In this document: positions 7,644-15,965 of the stretch, piece after piece
Layout: every line of letters begins with the position of its first letter
How positions within the stretch are numbered: the stretch's first letter is position 1
Source: an uncultured bacterium
GTDB taxonomy: Bacteria; Verrucomicrobiota; Verrucomicrobiia; Verrucomicrobiales; Akkermansiaceae
Direction of reading: 5' to 3'
Assembly (NCBI GenBank): GCA_945947905.1
Contig: CAMEZO010000004.1
Span: 1-56,655, forward strand
Length of the DNA: 56,655 nucleotides
Notes under the pieces: generated by a model
Seen by the model: the letters and a program-made list of their open reading frames with translations, nothing else
Told to the model about the DNA's origin: nothing
Database searches by the model: none
Translations under genes and position numbers: made by a program

Positions 7644-9398
7644 ATGACGATACCGTCCATACTGAGCGAGCAATTGGCGGCGGCACTCAAGGGTGTATTG
7701 GGTGCCGACCTACCGGAGAGTTTTACACCGAGTGTCACGGCATCCCAGGACCTGCGCTTCGGGGATTACCAGAGCAATGCGGCCATGGTGCTGGCCAAGC
7801 AAGCCCGCAAAAACCCGCGCGAGCTGGCCGGCAAGGTGGTTGAGGCCTTGAGCGAAACCGCTGTGGCGACTGCTGAAATCGCGGGGCCGGGCTTCATCAA
7901 TTTCCGCATCAAGCCGAGCTACTATGCCGAGCGCGCGGAGAGCATGCTGACGGATGAGCGTCTGGGGGTGCCGATGGCGGCGCAGCCCAAGTCACTGGTC
8001 ATCGACTTCTCTGCCCCGAATGTGGCGAAGCCGATGCACGTAGGCCACATTCGCTCGACCATCATCGGTGACACGCTGGGGCGGCTGGCTCGCTTCATGG
8101 GGCACAAGGTCATCACGGATAATCACATCGGCGACTGGGGGACGCAATTCGGTATGATCCTCTGGGGCTGGAAGAACATCCTGAAGCAGGAGGACTTGGA
8201 GAGCGACCCGATTGAGGCCCTGCTCTCGGTATACAAGGAGGTGAACGCTCGCTGCAAACAGGACCCTGCCCTACTGCCCGTCTGCAAGGAAGAGCTCGTG
8301 AAGCTGCAGAGCGGCGACAGCGAGAACCTGGAGATTTGGAAGAAGTGCATCGCCGTGACGAAGGTGGGGCTGGAGAAGATCTACGACCAACTCGACATCA
8401 AGTTTGATTACTGGCTGGGCGAGAGTGCCTACAATGATGCCCTCGGTCCGTTGGTGGAGGATCTGCTGGCCAAAGGAATTGCCCGCGAAAGCGAAGGTGC
8501 GGTCTGCATCTTCTCCGATGGCTTCCACAAGCCGCAGAACGATCCCTTCCTGGTGCAGCGCGACGGAAGCTGGGTGCCCGTGCCCGCCATCATCCGCAAG
8601 GCGGACGGCGGTTTCCTCTACGCAACCACCGACCTAGCGACGCTGGATTACCGCATCGCGAACTTCCATGCCGACTCCATTTGGTATGTGGTGGGTGCGC
8701 CGCAGGATAAACACTTCAAGCAGATCTTCGACATCGAGCGCATGCGCGGCGTGACCGGTGACTTCCGCCACGTGGCGTTCGGCTCCATCCTCGGGAAAGA
8801 TCGCCGGCCTTTCAAGACACGTTCCGGGGATACGGTCAGCCTGCAGGATGTCATTGACGAGGCCGTGTCTCGCGCGGCCAAGGTCATCGAGGAGAAGAAC
8901 CCGAGTCTGCCCGAGGAGGAAAAGGCGCACATCTCGAAGGCGGTCGGTATCGGTGCCATCAAATTCGCGGAGCTTTCCCAGAACCGTCTCAGCGACTACA
9001 TCTTCGACTGGGATAAGATGCTCTCCCTCTCCGGGGACACCGCGCCTTACCTCCAGAACAGCTATGTGCGCGTGCGTTCGATCTTCCGCAAGGTCGAGTC
9101 GAATGAGACGCAGGGCGCGAAGGTGCAACTGACCGAGGACGCGGAAATTCACCTCGCGCGTATGCTGGTGCGCTACTCCGAAACCGTGCCCGCTACGCTG
9201 GATGACTGCCGCCCGAACATTCTGGCCGCTTACCTCTACGACCTGGCACGCGCCTTCCACAGCTTCTACGAAGCCTGCCCGGTTCTTCGCAGCGAGGGTG
9301 AGGTGCGCAGCAGCCGTCTGATTCTTTGCGAGCTTACCGCCCGTGTGTTGAAACAGGGTATGGGCTTGCTCGGTATTGAAATGGTCGAGCGTATGTAA
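7644..9398 (+). CDS. argS: arginyl-tRNA synthetase
   Basis: A 584-residue class I synthetase that charges tRNA-Arg. The N-terminal Add-1 domain is about residues 5-95. The HIGH signature appears as MHVGHIRS (His132 to His135), preceded by DFSAPNVAKP, which is characteristic of ArgRS. KMSK is replaced by GKDRRPFKTRSG, normal for many ArgRS. The C-terminal DALR anticodon-binding domain ends VERM, as usual. Length is typical. It is monocistronic behind a near-perfect promoter, and the ATG lies about 3 nt from the predicted transcription start. Confidence 0.97.
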   Translation: MTIPSILSEQLAAALKGVLGADLPESFTPSVTASQDLRFGDYQSNAAMVLAKQARKNPRELAGKVVEALSETAVATAEIAGPGFINFRIKPSYYAERAESMLTDERLGVPMAAQPKSLVIDFSAPNVAKPMHVGHIRSTIIGDTLGRLARFMGHKVITDNHIGDWGTQFGMILWGWKNILKQEDLESDPIEALLSVYKEVNARCKQDPALLPVCKEELVKLQSGDSENLEIWKKCIAVTKVGLEKIYDQLDIKFDYWLGESAYNDALGPLVEDLLAKGIARESEGAVCIFSDGFHKPQNDPFLVQRDGSWVPVPAIIRKADGGFLYATTDLATLDYRIANFHADSIWYVVGAPQDKHFKQIFDIERMRGVTGDFRHVAFGSILGKDRRPFKTRSGDTVSLQDVIDEAVSRAAKVIEEKNPSLPEEEKAHISKAVGIGAIKFAELSQNRLSDYIFDWDKMLSLSGDTAPYLQNSYVRVRSIFRKVESNETQGAKVQLTEDAEIHLARMLVRYSETVPATLDDCRPNILAAYLYDLARAFHSFYEACPVLRSEGEVRSSRLILCELTARVLKQGMGLLGIEMVERM

Positions 9399-9419
9399 TC
9401 CCTTAACCAAATTTGACTA

Positions 9420-9435
9420 TGTTCCACATGGAACA
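9420..9435. promoter_or_regulatory. parS-like site 2, over a start codon
   Basis: TGTTCCACATGGAACA, identical to site 1. It overlaps the ATG candidates at 9419 and 9428 of the next gene. Confidence 0.7.
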
Positions 9436-10813
9436 ATTCCCGGTCATCGGGCTTATCTGCTGTGTCTCCTTCGCGGGGGCACAGCAGATGTCTATTACAG
9501 CATCGACACCGAACCCGGCTGCGGCCGAGGCCTTGAACAAAGGGATGACGGAGCTTTTCCTGGGCTGCCATGAGCGAGCAGCGGAGCAGTTCGATCGGGT
9601 CATCCGGGAAGACCCGGAGTGTGCAGTAGCCTACGCAGCGGCCATGCTGGCGGAGCGCGAGAACGGCATCACGGAAAAATCGCGGGCTTTACGAGGTGCT
9701 CTGGAGGCGCTTCTGCCGAGCGTTCGAGCGACACCGATGGAGCTGCTGTACCTGAATGTCTTTCTTGCGCTGACCAATGATGAGTCCGCCGAGGCGCTCC
9801 GTCTGCTGGAGGCGCATTGCGCGAAATACCGCGCGGATCTTCATGCGCGCTGCTGGATGACTCTGCTAAGGCATTACGCACCCGGACAGCAGGAGGCTGC
9901 CCTGACCGAAGCGGAGGCTCTGTACGCCGCGCACCCAGAGTCCATGCCCGTGTGCTTCCTGCGTGCGCTGGCGGAAGAATGGGCGGAACCGCCTACGGAG
10001 ACGGCTCGGGCGGCAGCGGCCAAGGCAGCGGAGTTACTCCCGGGACATCCGCGCCTGCTGCATCTGCATGCCCACCTCTTGTTCCGCGCAGGAGAGTTCC
10101 TCCCGGCGGCGGAGAAGTTCTCGGAGGAGCTGGCTCTTTGCGACGCGCAGGGCAGGGAGGCCCTCGGTATTCTACTCTACAAGGCGACCGCTCTCTGGTG
10201 CGCCGGGAAGGATCGCGATTCTCTCGCCGTGCGTCAACTTATCCGGAAGCATCCTCTCTTCTACGAAAACTGGGAGGCTCGAACGCTGCCGCTCCGTGTG
10301 CTGCTGGGAAGACAAGAGACACCGAGCATCAATGAAATATCTGCTGCGCTCAAAGTCGCCATGCCGAAAACACAGGAGAAGGGTGAGTACGTGCCGGACA
10401 ATACCTGCCGACTCTTCCGTGAGGTAGCCGAGAATTGTCTGCGAGCCCGCCGCAGTGCCGAACGCAAGGAACACGAGGAGGCTTATCGTCTCTACCTCAC
10501 CGCAGCGGAGAAAAGTAAGCAGGCCGAGCGCGAGCTGGCCCTTTGTGTGAATCCCGATGCAGCAGTGCAGCGTAGCCCGCAGGCATGCAGGCTTGCTGTT
10601 GCTTTCACTCAGCGCTTCGTCGTTCCGGGAACGGAGAAGGAGACCCACGAGCTTTTCCGAGAGCTGAACACGCCGCCCACTCACCTGCGGCCTCCTCTCA
10701 TCCCGACGCGTTCCGCTCCCATGGAGAAGGATTATTACCTCAGCCCGGAGGAAATCGCGGCTAAAAATAAACCGAAACCGGAAAAACGGAAGCCGAGGAA
10801 ACGGCGTCGCTGA
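9428..10813 (+). CDS. secreted TPR-repeat protein
   Basis: About 461 residues. A short hydrophobic N-terminus (FPVIGLICCVSFAGA) looks like a signal peptide or lipoprotein signal. It is followed by repeated helical pairs of TPR type, for example ALNKGMTELFLGCHERAAEQF near residue 30 and LLHLHAHLLFRAGEFLPAAE near residue 210. The C-terminus is a strongly basic proline-rich tail (KPKPEKRKPRKRRR) that could contact nucleic acid or an acidic partner. No enzyme domain is seen; a scaffold role is the usual inference. ATG at 9428 is inside a parS-like site; ATG at 9419 and TTG at 9413 are alternative starts. It begins 29 nt after argS and has no separate promoter, so it may be cotranscribed. Confidence 0.7.
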   Translation: MEQFPVIGLICCVSFAGAQQMSITASTPNPAAAEALNKGMTELFLGCHERAAEQFDRVIREDPECAVAYAAAMLAERENGITEKSRALRGALEALLPSVRATPMELLYLNVFLALTNDESAEALRLLEAHCAKYRADLHARCWMTLLRHYAPGQQEAALTEAEALYAAHPESMPVCFLRALAEEWAEPPTETARAAAAKAAELLPGHPRLLHLHAHLLFRAGEFLPAAEKFSEELALCDAQGREALGILLYKATALWCAGKDRDSLAVRQLIRKHPLFYENWEARTLPLRVLLGRQETPSINEISAALKVAMPKTQEKGEYVPDNTCRLFREVAENCLRARRSAERKEHEEAYRLYLTAAEKSKQAERELALCVNPDAAVQRSPQACRLAVAFTQRFVVPGTEKETHELFRELNTPPTHLRPPLIPTRSAPMEKDYYLSPEEIAAKNKPKPEKRKPRKRRR

Positions 10814-10829
10814 TGTTCCACGTGGAACA
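10814..10829. promoter_or_regulatory. parS site 3 (full palindromic consensus)
   Basis: TGTTCCACGTGGAACA, a perfect 16-bp palindrome fitting the ParB-binding consensus. It lies directly after the stop codon of the TPR gene. Confidence 0.8.
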
Positions 10830-10878
10830 CAAGGAGCCGGTAGGGTAGGGGCTTTTCGCGGTATGTCAGGAGTTACGC

Positions 10879-10907
10879 TTGACATACCGATTTTTTTTTG
10901 CTAGCTT
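10879..10907 (+). promoter_or_regulatory. promoter of the 10915 lipoprotein gene
   Basis: TTGACA (10879-10884), 17-bp spacer with a T9 run, TAGCTT (10902-10907); ATG at 10915, 7 nt after the -10. Confidence 0.65.
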
Positions 10908-10914
10908 CCGTTTC

Positions 10915-11532
10915 ATGAAGAAAAGCCTTTTCTTGTTATCTCTGGGGGTTCTGTTGATGCCTTCCTGTGTCTACGTGCAGACGCATAAGAACGTGGAGCA
11001 GATCGGCTCGACCACACCGATGGGCAAGCTGGAGCGTGACCGCCTCTACCGGGTCGGGGATGATTGGTGTCTGCGGGCACACGAGGTCAACACGAAGCTG
11101 GACTATCCGGTCATACGCGATGAAGCCTTCACGGGTAACACGCGACCGCCCATCGTCAGCGAGGCCGGCCCTCTGTCGGATGAGCCGATCTATATCCCTG
11201 TTTCCGAGGGTACGGCGGCGGTGATGCAGCGGGAGGATGGCTATGTGCACATCGGCGATTTGGTCAGTGAAATGGAGCGTTTCAAGCGGCACTATACGGC
11301 GGAGCAGGCGAGGGGTAAAGTGCGTCCGGCAGGAGCTATCCGTGCCGAGTCAGCGGGGGAGAACGGGGCGGTCTTCGTGAATCTGGGCAAGCCTTCTTCT
11401 CCTTCCGCAGTAGGCTCTGTTTTGGGGACGGCGGATCTCGTTCTCGTTGACACACCGGCGACGCTGGCGGCCAATGCTCTCCTGCCGGTCATCGCGCCTT
11501 TCTATTTCTTTGTTGATTTTCTAAGTCATTGA
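10915..11532 (+). CDS. lipoprotein of unknown function (205 aa)
   Basis: Signal sequence and lipobox LMPSC near residue 18. The mature part has no family I recognise; it is polar (KLERDRLYRVGDDWCLRAHEVN) with a hydrophobic C-terminal helix (NALLPVIAPFYFFVDFL), so it may be anchored at both ends. The start at 10915 sits 7 nt after the -10 hexamer; the in-frame start at 10879 lies within the promoter. Its stop codon is inside the second copy of the 25-bp palindrome, so termination or binding there may affect replication-region DNA. Confidence 0.7.
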   Translation: MKKSLFLLSLGVLLMPSCVYVQTHKNVEQIGSTTPMGKLERDRLYRVGDDWCLRAHEVNTKLDYPVIRDEAFTGNTRPPIVSEAGPLSDEPIYIPVSEGTAAVMQREDGYVHIGDLVSEMERFKRHYTAEQARGKVRPAGAIRAESAGENGAVFVNLGKPSSPSAVGSVLGTADLVLVDTPATLAANALLPVIAPFYFFVDFLSH

Positions 11533-11546
11533 TACTCAACGGTTAA
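11522..11546. repeat. palindrome copy 2 (imperfect)
   Basis: TAAGTCATTGA, TAC, TCAACGGTTAA: the same layout as copy 1 with one left-arm and several right-arm differences. It overlaps the stop codon of the preceding gene. Confidence 0.65.
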
Positions 11547-11670
11547 GCCATGTTATCAACATCATGCTGTCAATAATAGAGTGAGTAAACGGTGAATAAC
11601 TTGTGAATGATCGACTTATGCACATTCCGTCTTCCTTGTCCTCAATCTTGTTCACGGGATATTCCGGGGT

Positions 11671-11695
11671 TAAGTCGTTGAGAATCAAGCACTTA
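11671..11695. repeat. palindrome copy 3
   Basis: TAAGTCGTTGA, GAA, TCAAGCACTTA: the left arm is identical to copy 1 and the right arm differs at two bases. It sits between the two clusters of DnaA-box-like sequences. Confidence 0.8.
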
Positions 11696-11753
11696 GGTCA
11701 CTTATTCACTTATTCACAAGGCAGATGATGATGAAGTTTAAATTTAAATACCA

Positions 11754-11759
11754 TAGTAT
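11754..11759 (+). promoter_or_regulatory. possible -10 of ribD
   Basis: TAGTAT, 5 nt before the ATG at 11765. No good -35 at the expected distance. Confidence 0.35.
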
Positions 11760-11764
11760 TCTTC

Positions 11765-12793
11765 ATGAAAGCGACACCTGAACACGCTGCATGGATGTGC
11801 GAGGCCTTGGCCGAGGGCTACAAGGGGTTCGGCACCACAAGCCCGAATCCTCCGGTCGGGGCCGTCCTCGTGCGGGAGGGGCGCATCATCGGCAGGGGCT
11901 ACCACCACGAGGCCGGCAAGCCGCATGCCGAGCGCATGGCCTTGGCCGATGCGCGGGCCGGGGGAGAGTCACCGCTCGGGGCAGACCTTTACGTCACGCT
12001 CGAGCCTTGCTCCACGGTAGGTCGCACCCCGGCCTGCACGGACGCCATCATCGAGGCCGGCATCCGCCGCGTGTTCTACGCCTGCGTGGACCCCAATGCC
12101 CGCCACAGAGGCCGCGCAGACGCCCTTCTGCGGGCCGCGGGCATTGAGGTGCATGCCGGGCTTGAGGCGACCGCCTGCGGGGTTCTGCTGCGTCCCTGGG
12201 CCTATGCCATGGAACATGGGCGTCCCTGGGTGGTCGCCAAGCTGGCTACAACCCTGGACGGCAGCATGACCCGCCGCGGTACAGCTTGGCTGAGCAATGA
12301 GGAGAGTCTGCGGTACGCGCACGACCTCCGCCTGCGCAGTGATGCCATCTTGGTCGGAGGGAACACCGTGCGCACGGACAACCCGCGCCTGACGATCCGC
12401 AACCCACACCTTCCCATCCCGCCGGAAAAGAAACAGCCTCTGCGCGTCGTGCTGACAGGGCAGGGGATACCTGCCGACTGCCGGCTGCTGACGGATGAGC
12501 ACCGGGAGCGCACCTTGGTGTTCTCCGGGGCTGTCCGGCTCGGTGAGCTGCTTGAGCGGTTGTACCGGGAGCACGGGGTGGTGCAGCTCATGCTGGAGTG
12601 CGGCCCGAGGCTTCTGCGGCATTTCTTGGAGCAGGGGATGGTGCAGGAGTGGGTGCAGAACATCACGCCCTATGTGAGCGGCGGCAGCGACACCGTGGCG
12701 GGGGGAGACTTCCTGCCGAGGGAGTGGCGGCTGGTCGACAAGCAGGTGGTGGACTGCGGGAGTGACATCATTTTGCGGGGATTGCTGCAATGA
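11765..12793 (+). CDS. ribD: bifunctional riboflavin biosynthesis deaminase/reductase RibD
   Basis: A 342-residue enzyme acting at steps 2 and 3 of riboflavin synthesis: deamination of the diaminopyrimidinone, then NADPH reduction of the ribose. The N-terminal deaminase domain (about 1-145) has the zinc motif HAE near residue 57 (KPHAERMALADA) and PCSTVGRTPACTDAI. The reductase domain follows from WVVAKLATTLDGSM, with ILVGGNTVRTDNPRLT as the NADPH/substrate segment. Length is slightly short of 360-370 but complete. No other rib gene is near and no FMN riboswitch is visible. It overlaps the next gene by 4 nt, so they are translationally coupled. Confidence 0.95.
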   Translation: MKATPEHAAWMCEALAEGYKGFGTTSPNPPVGAVLVREGRIIGRGYHHEAGKPHAERMALADARAGGESPLGADLYVTLEPCSTVGRTPACTDAIIEAGIRRVFYACVDPNARHRGRADALLRAAGIEVHAGLEATACGVLLRPWAYAMEHGRPWVVAKLATTLDGSMTRRGTAWLSNEESLRYAHDLRLRSDAILVGGNTVRTDNPRLTIRNPHLPIPPEKKQPLRVVLTGQGIPADCRLLTDEHRERTLVFSGAVRLGELLERLYREHGVVQLMLECGPRLLRHFLEQGMVQEWVQNITPYVSGGSDTVAGGDFLPREWRLVDKQVVDCGSDIILRGLLQ

Positions 12794-13605
12794 GGTGGCG
12801 TTGGTTCATCTACGGCTTGCTGCTGATCGCGGTGCTTCTGTATGCGTGGTGGGAGCGCGAGGACATCGAGGAGACGCATGCGCATGTGCCTTGTCCGGAG
12901 TGGCAGGGTAGGGGGGTATGCTTGGCTTTGCTCGCGGACCTGCATGCCCGCCCGGGGGATGGGGACTACATGGATGAAATCGTGCGACGGGTGTTGGCGG
13001 CCAAGCCGGATGCCGTTCTGCTGGCGGGGGACTACTTCAACGGGCACAGTGCGGAGTCGAGTATGTCGGCTGCCGAGTTGGAGGAACATCTGCGGCCGCT
13101 GACGTCTTTGCCCTGCGTGGCGGTGCTGGGAAATCACGATTACTACTACGGCGAGGACGAGGCGCGCGCCATGTTTGCCCGGCTCGGCATCCCCTTGGCG
13201 GAGGGCAAGCGCATCCCGATTCGCCCGGGCGGCACGGAGCTGGATGTGGCCGGGGTGCGCTGCATGTACACCTTCCCCACCCCCGGTCCCATTGCGGAGA
13301 AACGCCCCGACACGCCGCTCCTCTTCCTGAGCCACACCCCCTACGGCACCCTCTTCGCCCCGCCCGGTTCCTTCTTGGCCGTCTGCGGACACACCCACGG
13401 CGGCCAACTCTGCCTGCCCGGCGGCAAGGCCATCAAGCTCCCGGACTCCATCACCCCGCCCGTCCTCACCCGCGGCCTCCACCGCTACAAAGACCTGCTC
13501 ATTTACACCACCCGCGGCCTCGGCACCAGCATCCTCCCCCTCCGCACCTTCTGCCGCCCGGAGATTACTTTCCTGCATGTTGGGCGGACTTCCTCGGGAA
13601 AATAG
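12790..13605 (+). CDS. YkuE-like membrane-anchored metallophosphoesterase
   Basis: A 271-residue protein with one N-terminal helix (about 5-21) and a calcineurin-type phosphoesterase domain. Metal-binding motifs in order: ADLHARPGD, AGDYFNGH, GNHDYYYG, SHTPYG and CGHTHGGQ. YkuE-type enzymes act at the membrane surface, and lipid A or phospholipid pyrophosphate substrates are known among relatives (LpxH, LpxG); the substrate here is not determined. The ATG overlaps the ribD stop (ATGA), although no shared pathway is evident. Confidence 0.88.
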   Translation: MRWRWFIYGLLLIAVLLYAWWEREDIEETHAHVPCPEWQGRGVCLALLADLHARPGDGDYMDEIVRRVLAAKPDAVLLAGDYFNGHSAESSMSAAELEEHLRPLTSLPCVAVLGNHDYYYGEDEARAMFARLGIPLAEGKRIPIRPGGTELDVAGVRCMYTFPTPGPIAEKRPDTPLLFLSHTPYGTLFAPPGSFLAVCGHTHGGQLCLPGGKAIKLPDSITPPVLTRGLHRYKDLLIYTTRGLGTSILPLRTFCRPEITFLHVGRTSSGK

Positions 13606-13634
13606 TTGCATTTCTCCCCGGTATGTGGTATAAG
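13606..13634 (+). promoter_or_regulatory. promoter of the HpaII-type system, with CCGG in its spacer
   Basis: TTGCAT (13606-13611), 17-bp spacer, TATAAG (13629-13634). CCGG, the expected target of the encoded enzymes, occurs once in the spacer at 13618-13621. It overlaps the last codon region of the phosphoesterase gene. Confidence 0.7.
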
Positions 13635-13656
13635 AATGCAGCATTCTTCTCGCACC

Positions 13657-14808
13657 ATGAAACCGAACGACATTGTATGCGGGCTTCCCGGGGAGCTCGT
13701 CAGAAAACGTGGAACCCGGGATTCCGCTCCTGTTTCCCCGGTCGGCGGGATGGTGTGTGATTTGTTTTCGCGGGTGCATAGGGTTTCCGAGGCGGGTAAA
13801 ATCCGTATGATTGATCTCTTTGCCGGGATCGGCGGAATCCGTATGGGGTTTGACCGGGCTTTCGGTGACAGCGCCGAGACTGTTTTTGTTTCGGAGTGGG
13901 ATGCAGCGGCCCAAAAGACTTATTCGGCAAATTTTCCGGATTCACTGACCATCAACGGAGATATTACCAAGATCTCGGAAGAAGATATTCCGGGATTTGA
14001 TATTTGTTTGGCCGGTTTCCCTTGTCAGGCATTCAGTCTTGCCGGGCAGAGAAGGGGGTTTGACGATGATTACAAGGGGATGTCCCGGGGAACACTGTTC
14101 TTTGATGTGGCACGCATTTGCGCGCGGCATAAACCCAAAGTCATTTTCTGTGAAAACGTCAAGGGTCTTACCATTCATGACAAGGGAAAAACTTTTGCCG
14201 TCATTCGGGGTACCCTCGAGCAGATAGGATATAAGGTGTTTGCAAAGGTTTTGAATTCCAAGGACTTCGGCGTGCCTCAGAATCGAGAGCGCATCTACAT
14301 CGTTGCGTTCAGAAAGGACATTGCACCCGATCGATTTGATTTTCCCTCACCCGTACCGGGAAAAGTCAGCCTGCGTGATATTTTGGAGGAGAAGCCGGTT
14401 CCGTCGAAGTATTACCTCAGTACTCAATATCTCGCGACCCTGATTCGCCATAAGGAACGGCATGCCGCAAAGGGTAACGGTTTCGGATACGAAATCCGTG
14501 AACTGGACGGAATTGCCGGTGCCATTGTTTGCGGGGGAATGGGGCGTGAGCGGAATCTTATCATTGATCCCCGACAAACGGATTTGACTCCGAGTACACA
14601 TATCAAGGGAGAGGTCAACCGGGAAGGTATCCGCAAGATGACACCGAGAGAATGGGCGCGTTTGCAGGGATTCCCGGATTCCTATAAGCTGGTCCTTTCC
14701 GATGTCCATTTGTACAAGCAGTTCGGAAACAGTGTAACGGTTCCTGTCATTCGTGCTATTGCGGAAAAGATCAAGGCAGTCTTGGATGATGTATCGGGTA
14801 ATATATGA
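13657..14808 (+). CDS. M.HpaII-like DNA (cytosine-5) methyltransferase
   Basis: About 383 residues. All C5-methyltransferase motifs are present in order: motif I IDLFAGIGG, motif IV FPCQAFSLAG with the catalytic cysteine, motif VI FCENVKGL, motif VIII QNRERIYIV, motif IX MTPREWARLQGFPDSY and motif X KQFGNSVTVP. The recognition region (KYYLSTQYLATLIRHKERH, then GNGFGYEI) is very close to M.HpaII as I remember it, so the target is probably CCGG with the inner or outer C methylated to protect against the next gene product. ATG at 13657 lies just after the predicted transcription start; the start at 13606 is inside the promoter. Codon use is more AT-rich than in the flanking genes, a sign of transfer. 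Confidence 0.93.
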   Translation: MKPNDIVCGLPGELVRKRGTRDSAPVSPVGGMVCDLFSRVHRVSEAGKIRMIDLFAGIGGIRMGFDRAFGDSAETVFVSEWDAAAQKTYSANFPDSLTINGDITKISEEDIPGFDICLAGFPCQAFSLAGQRRGFDDDYKGMSRGTLFFDVARICARHKPKVIFCENVKGLTIHDKGKTFAVIRGTLEQIGYKVFAKVLNSKDFGVPQNRERIYIVAFRKDIAPDRFDFPSPVPGKVSLRDILEEKPVPSKYYLSTQYLATLIRHKERHAAKGNGFGYEIRELDGIAGAIVCGGMGRERNLIIDPRQTDLTPSTHIKGEVNREGIRKMTPREWARLQGFPDSYKLVLSDVHLYKQFGNSVTVPVIRAIAEKIKAVLDDVSGNI

Positions 14809-15965
14809 AAGAACAATCTGATTCCAAACCGATTACGGGAAACAGGGGCGAATGGAGCGAGCTGTACGCTTTTTTCCGTTTGATGGGTGATCATCGTTTG
14901 TTTCCGTGTGATGCAGATCTGAATGAGAAACACGATTATGCGCCGGATATCGTGGAGATACATCGGGGGGCGGATGAGAAGCTTGTTTATCGGTATACCG
15001 GGGATGGTAGGTGGGAGATTTATACTTCCGGAGAAAAGAAGGGTACGGTTTCGTCAGTGGAGAGTGCTTCCGAGGCTGACCGGCTTTTGGCCTGTATTCA
15101 GTCCGGAGATTGCGTAGGCAGTTTTTCTGTTGAGGGGGCATTGAAATTTCTGGAACGACTGGCGGATGATAAAATTAAAGCAAAATCCGGTGATAAACAG
15201 GATATTGTATTGAAGGTTCAGGACCTTCGTGCCGGCGGTGTCCCCGTGAAGTGCGGATTCAGCATCAAATCCTATCTCGGATCCGCTCCGACTCTTCAGA
15301 ATGCGAGTGCGGATTGTACGAATATTCTGTATACAGTCAGAGGTATTTCCGTTGAGAAAGCAAGACTCATCAATGATGAGTGTGACAAATTTCCGAGAAA
15401 ACGCATCAAGAAATTGATGTCTCTTTTGAAGGAGCACGGGGCCTCGATTGAATTCGAAAAAATCTGCCATCGTAATTTCGAGAGTAATTTGATTGTTGTC
15501 GCTGACAGTATGCCGAAATTACTCGGCGAACTGCTTCTTGTGCATTATCTCAGCGGGGAAAGCAGTGTCAGGGAGGTGACGGAGATGACGGCAGCTCGAA
15601 ACCCTCTTCAATACCCGCAGGGTAAATCTCTTTATGAGCGGCGCGTCAAGAAACTGTTGGAGGCATTTGCCTTGGGAATGACACCGGCGGGAGATTGGAG
15701 GGGTGAGGAGAATGCCAATGGCGGATTCATTGTTGTACGTTGGGACGGCAAACTCTTGACGTATCATCTGTTCGACAGAACGGAGCTGGATGAGTATCTT
15801 TACCGCTATACAAAATTTGATCATCCTTCTTCCGGTAAGCATAGGTACGGTCGCCTCTTGGTCAATGAAGCGGACGGAAGCATCAGCCTCAAACTTGCAT
15901 TGCAGATAAGATTCATTACGCCGCGCAAAGATGGACAACCACACAGCCGAACAAAGACATCGTAA
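14805..15965 (+). CDS. HpaII-family type II restriction endonuclease
   Basis: A 386-residue protein overlapping the methyltransferase gene by 4 nt (ATGA). The N-terminus GNRGEWSELYAFFRLMG matches the HpaII endonuclease family start, which cleaves CCGG. SGDKQDIVLKVQDLRAG near residue 135 contains the D and K expected of a nuclease core; I infer rather than prove catalysis. Together with the neighbours it forms a complete modification, restriction and repair cassette. The low GC matches the methyltransferase gene and contrasts with ribD upstream. Confidence 0.88.
   Translation: MKEQSDSKPITGNRGEWSELYAFFRLMGDHRLFPCDADLNEKHDYAPDIVEIHRGADEKLVYRYTGDGRWEIYTSGEKKGTVSSVESASEADRLLACIQSGDCVGSFSVEGALKFLERLADDKIKAKSGDKQDIVLKVQDLRAGGVPVKCGFSIKSYLGSAPTLQNASADCTNILYTVRGISVEKARLINDECDKFPRKRIKKLMSLLKEHGASIEFEKICHRNFESNLIVVADSMPKLLGELLLVHYLSGESSVREVTEMTAARNPLQYPQGKSLYERRVKKLLEAFALGMTPAGDWRGEENANGGFIVVRWDGKLLTYHLFDRTELDEYLYRYTKFDHPSSGKHRYGRLLVNEADGSISLKLALQIRFITPRKDGQPHSRTKTS

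Larger units (their letters stand above)
11533..11764. other. candidate chromosomal replication origin (oriC)
   Basis: This 232-bp gap has DnaA-box-like 9-mers on both strands: TTATCAACA (11553-11561), TTATTCACC (minus, 11591-11599), TCATTCACA (minus, 11602-11610), TTATGCACA (11616-11624), TTATTCACT (11702-11710) and TTATTCACA (11710-11718). Two match the E. coli consensus TTATnCACA exactly. They are followed by a GATGATGATGAAG trinucleotide run and an AT-rich stretch (TTTAAATTTAAATA, 11737-11750) that could be the unwinding element. Three parS-like sites lie 0.7-4 kb to the left and mnmE 6 kb to the left. No dnaA or dnaN is in the window, which is the main weakness. Confidence 0.6.

Noticed and set aside
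11734-11764. The AT-rich stretch before ribD read purely as a ribD promoter
   Set aside because: A -10-like TAGTAT is present, but there is no -35, and the stretch adjoins clustered DnaA-box-like sites, so an unwinding element explains it better; both may be true.
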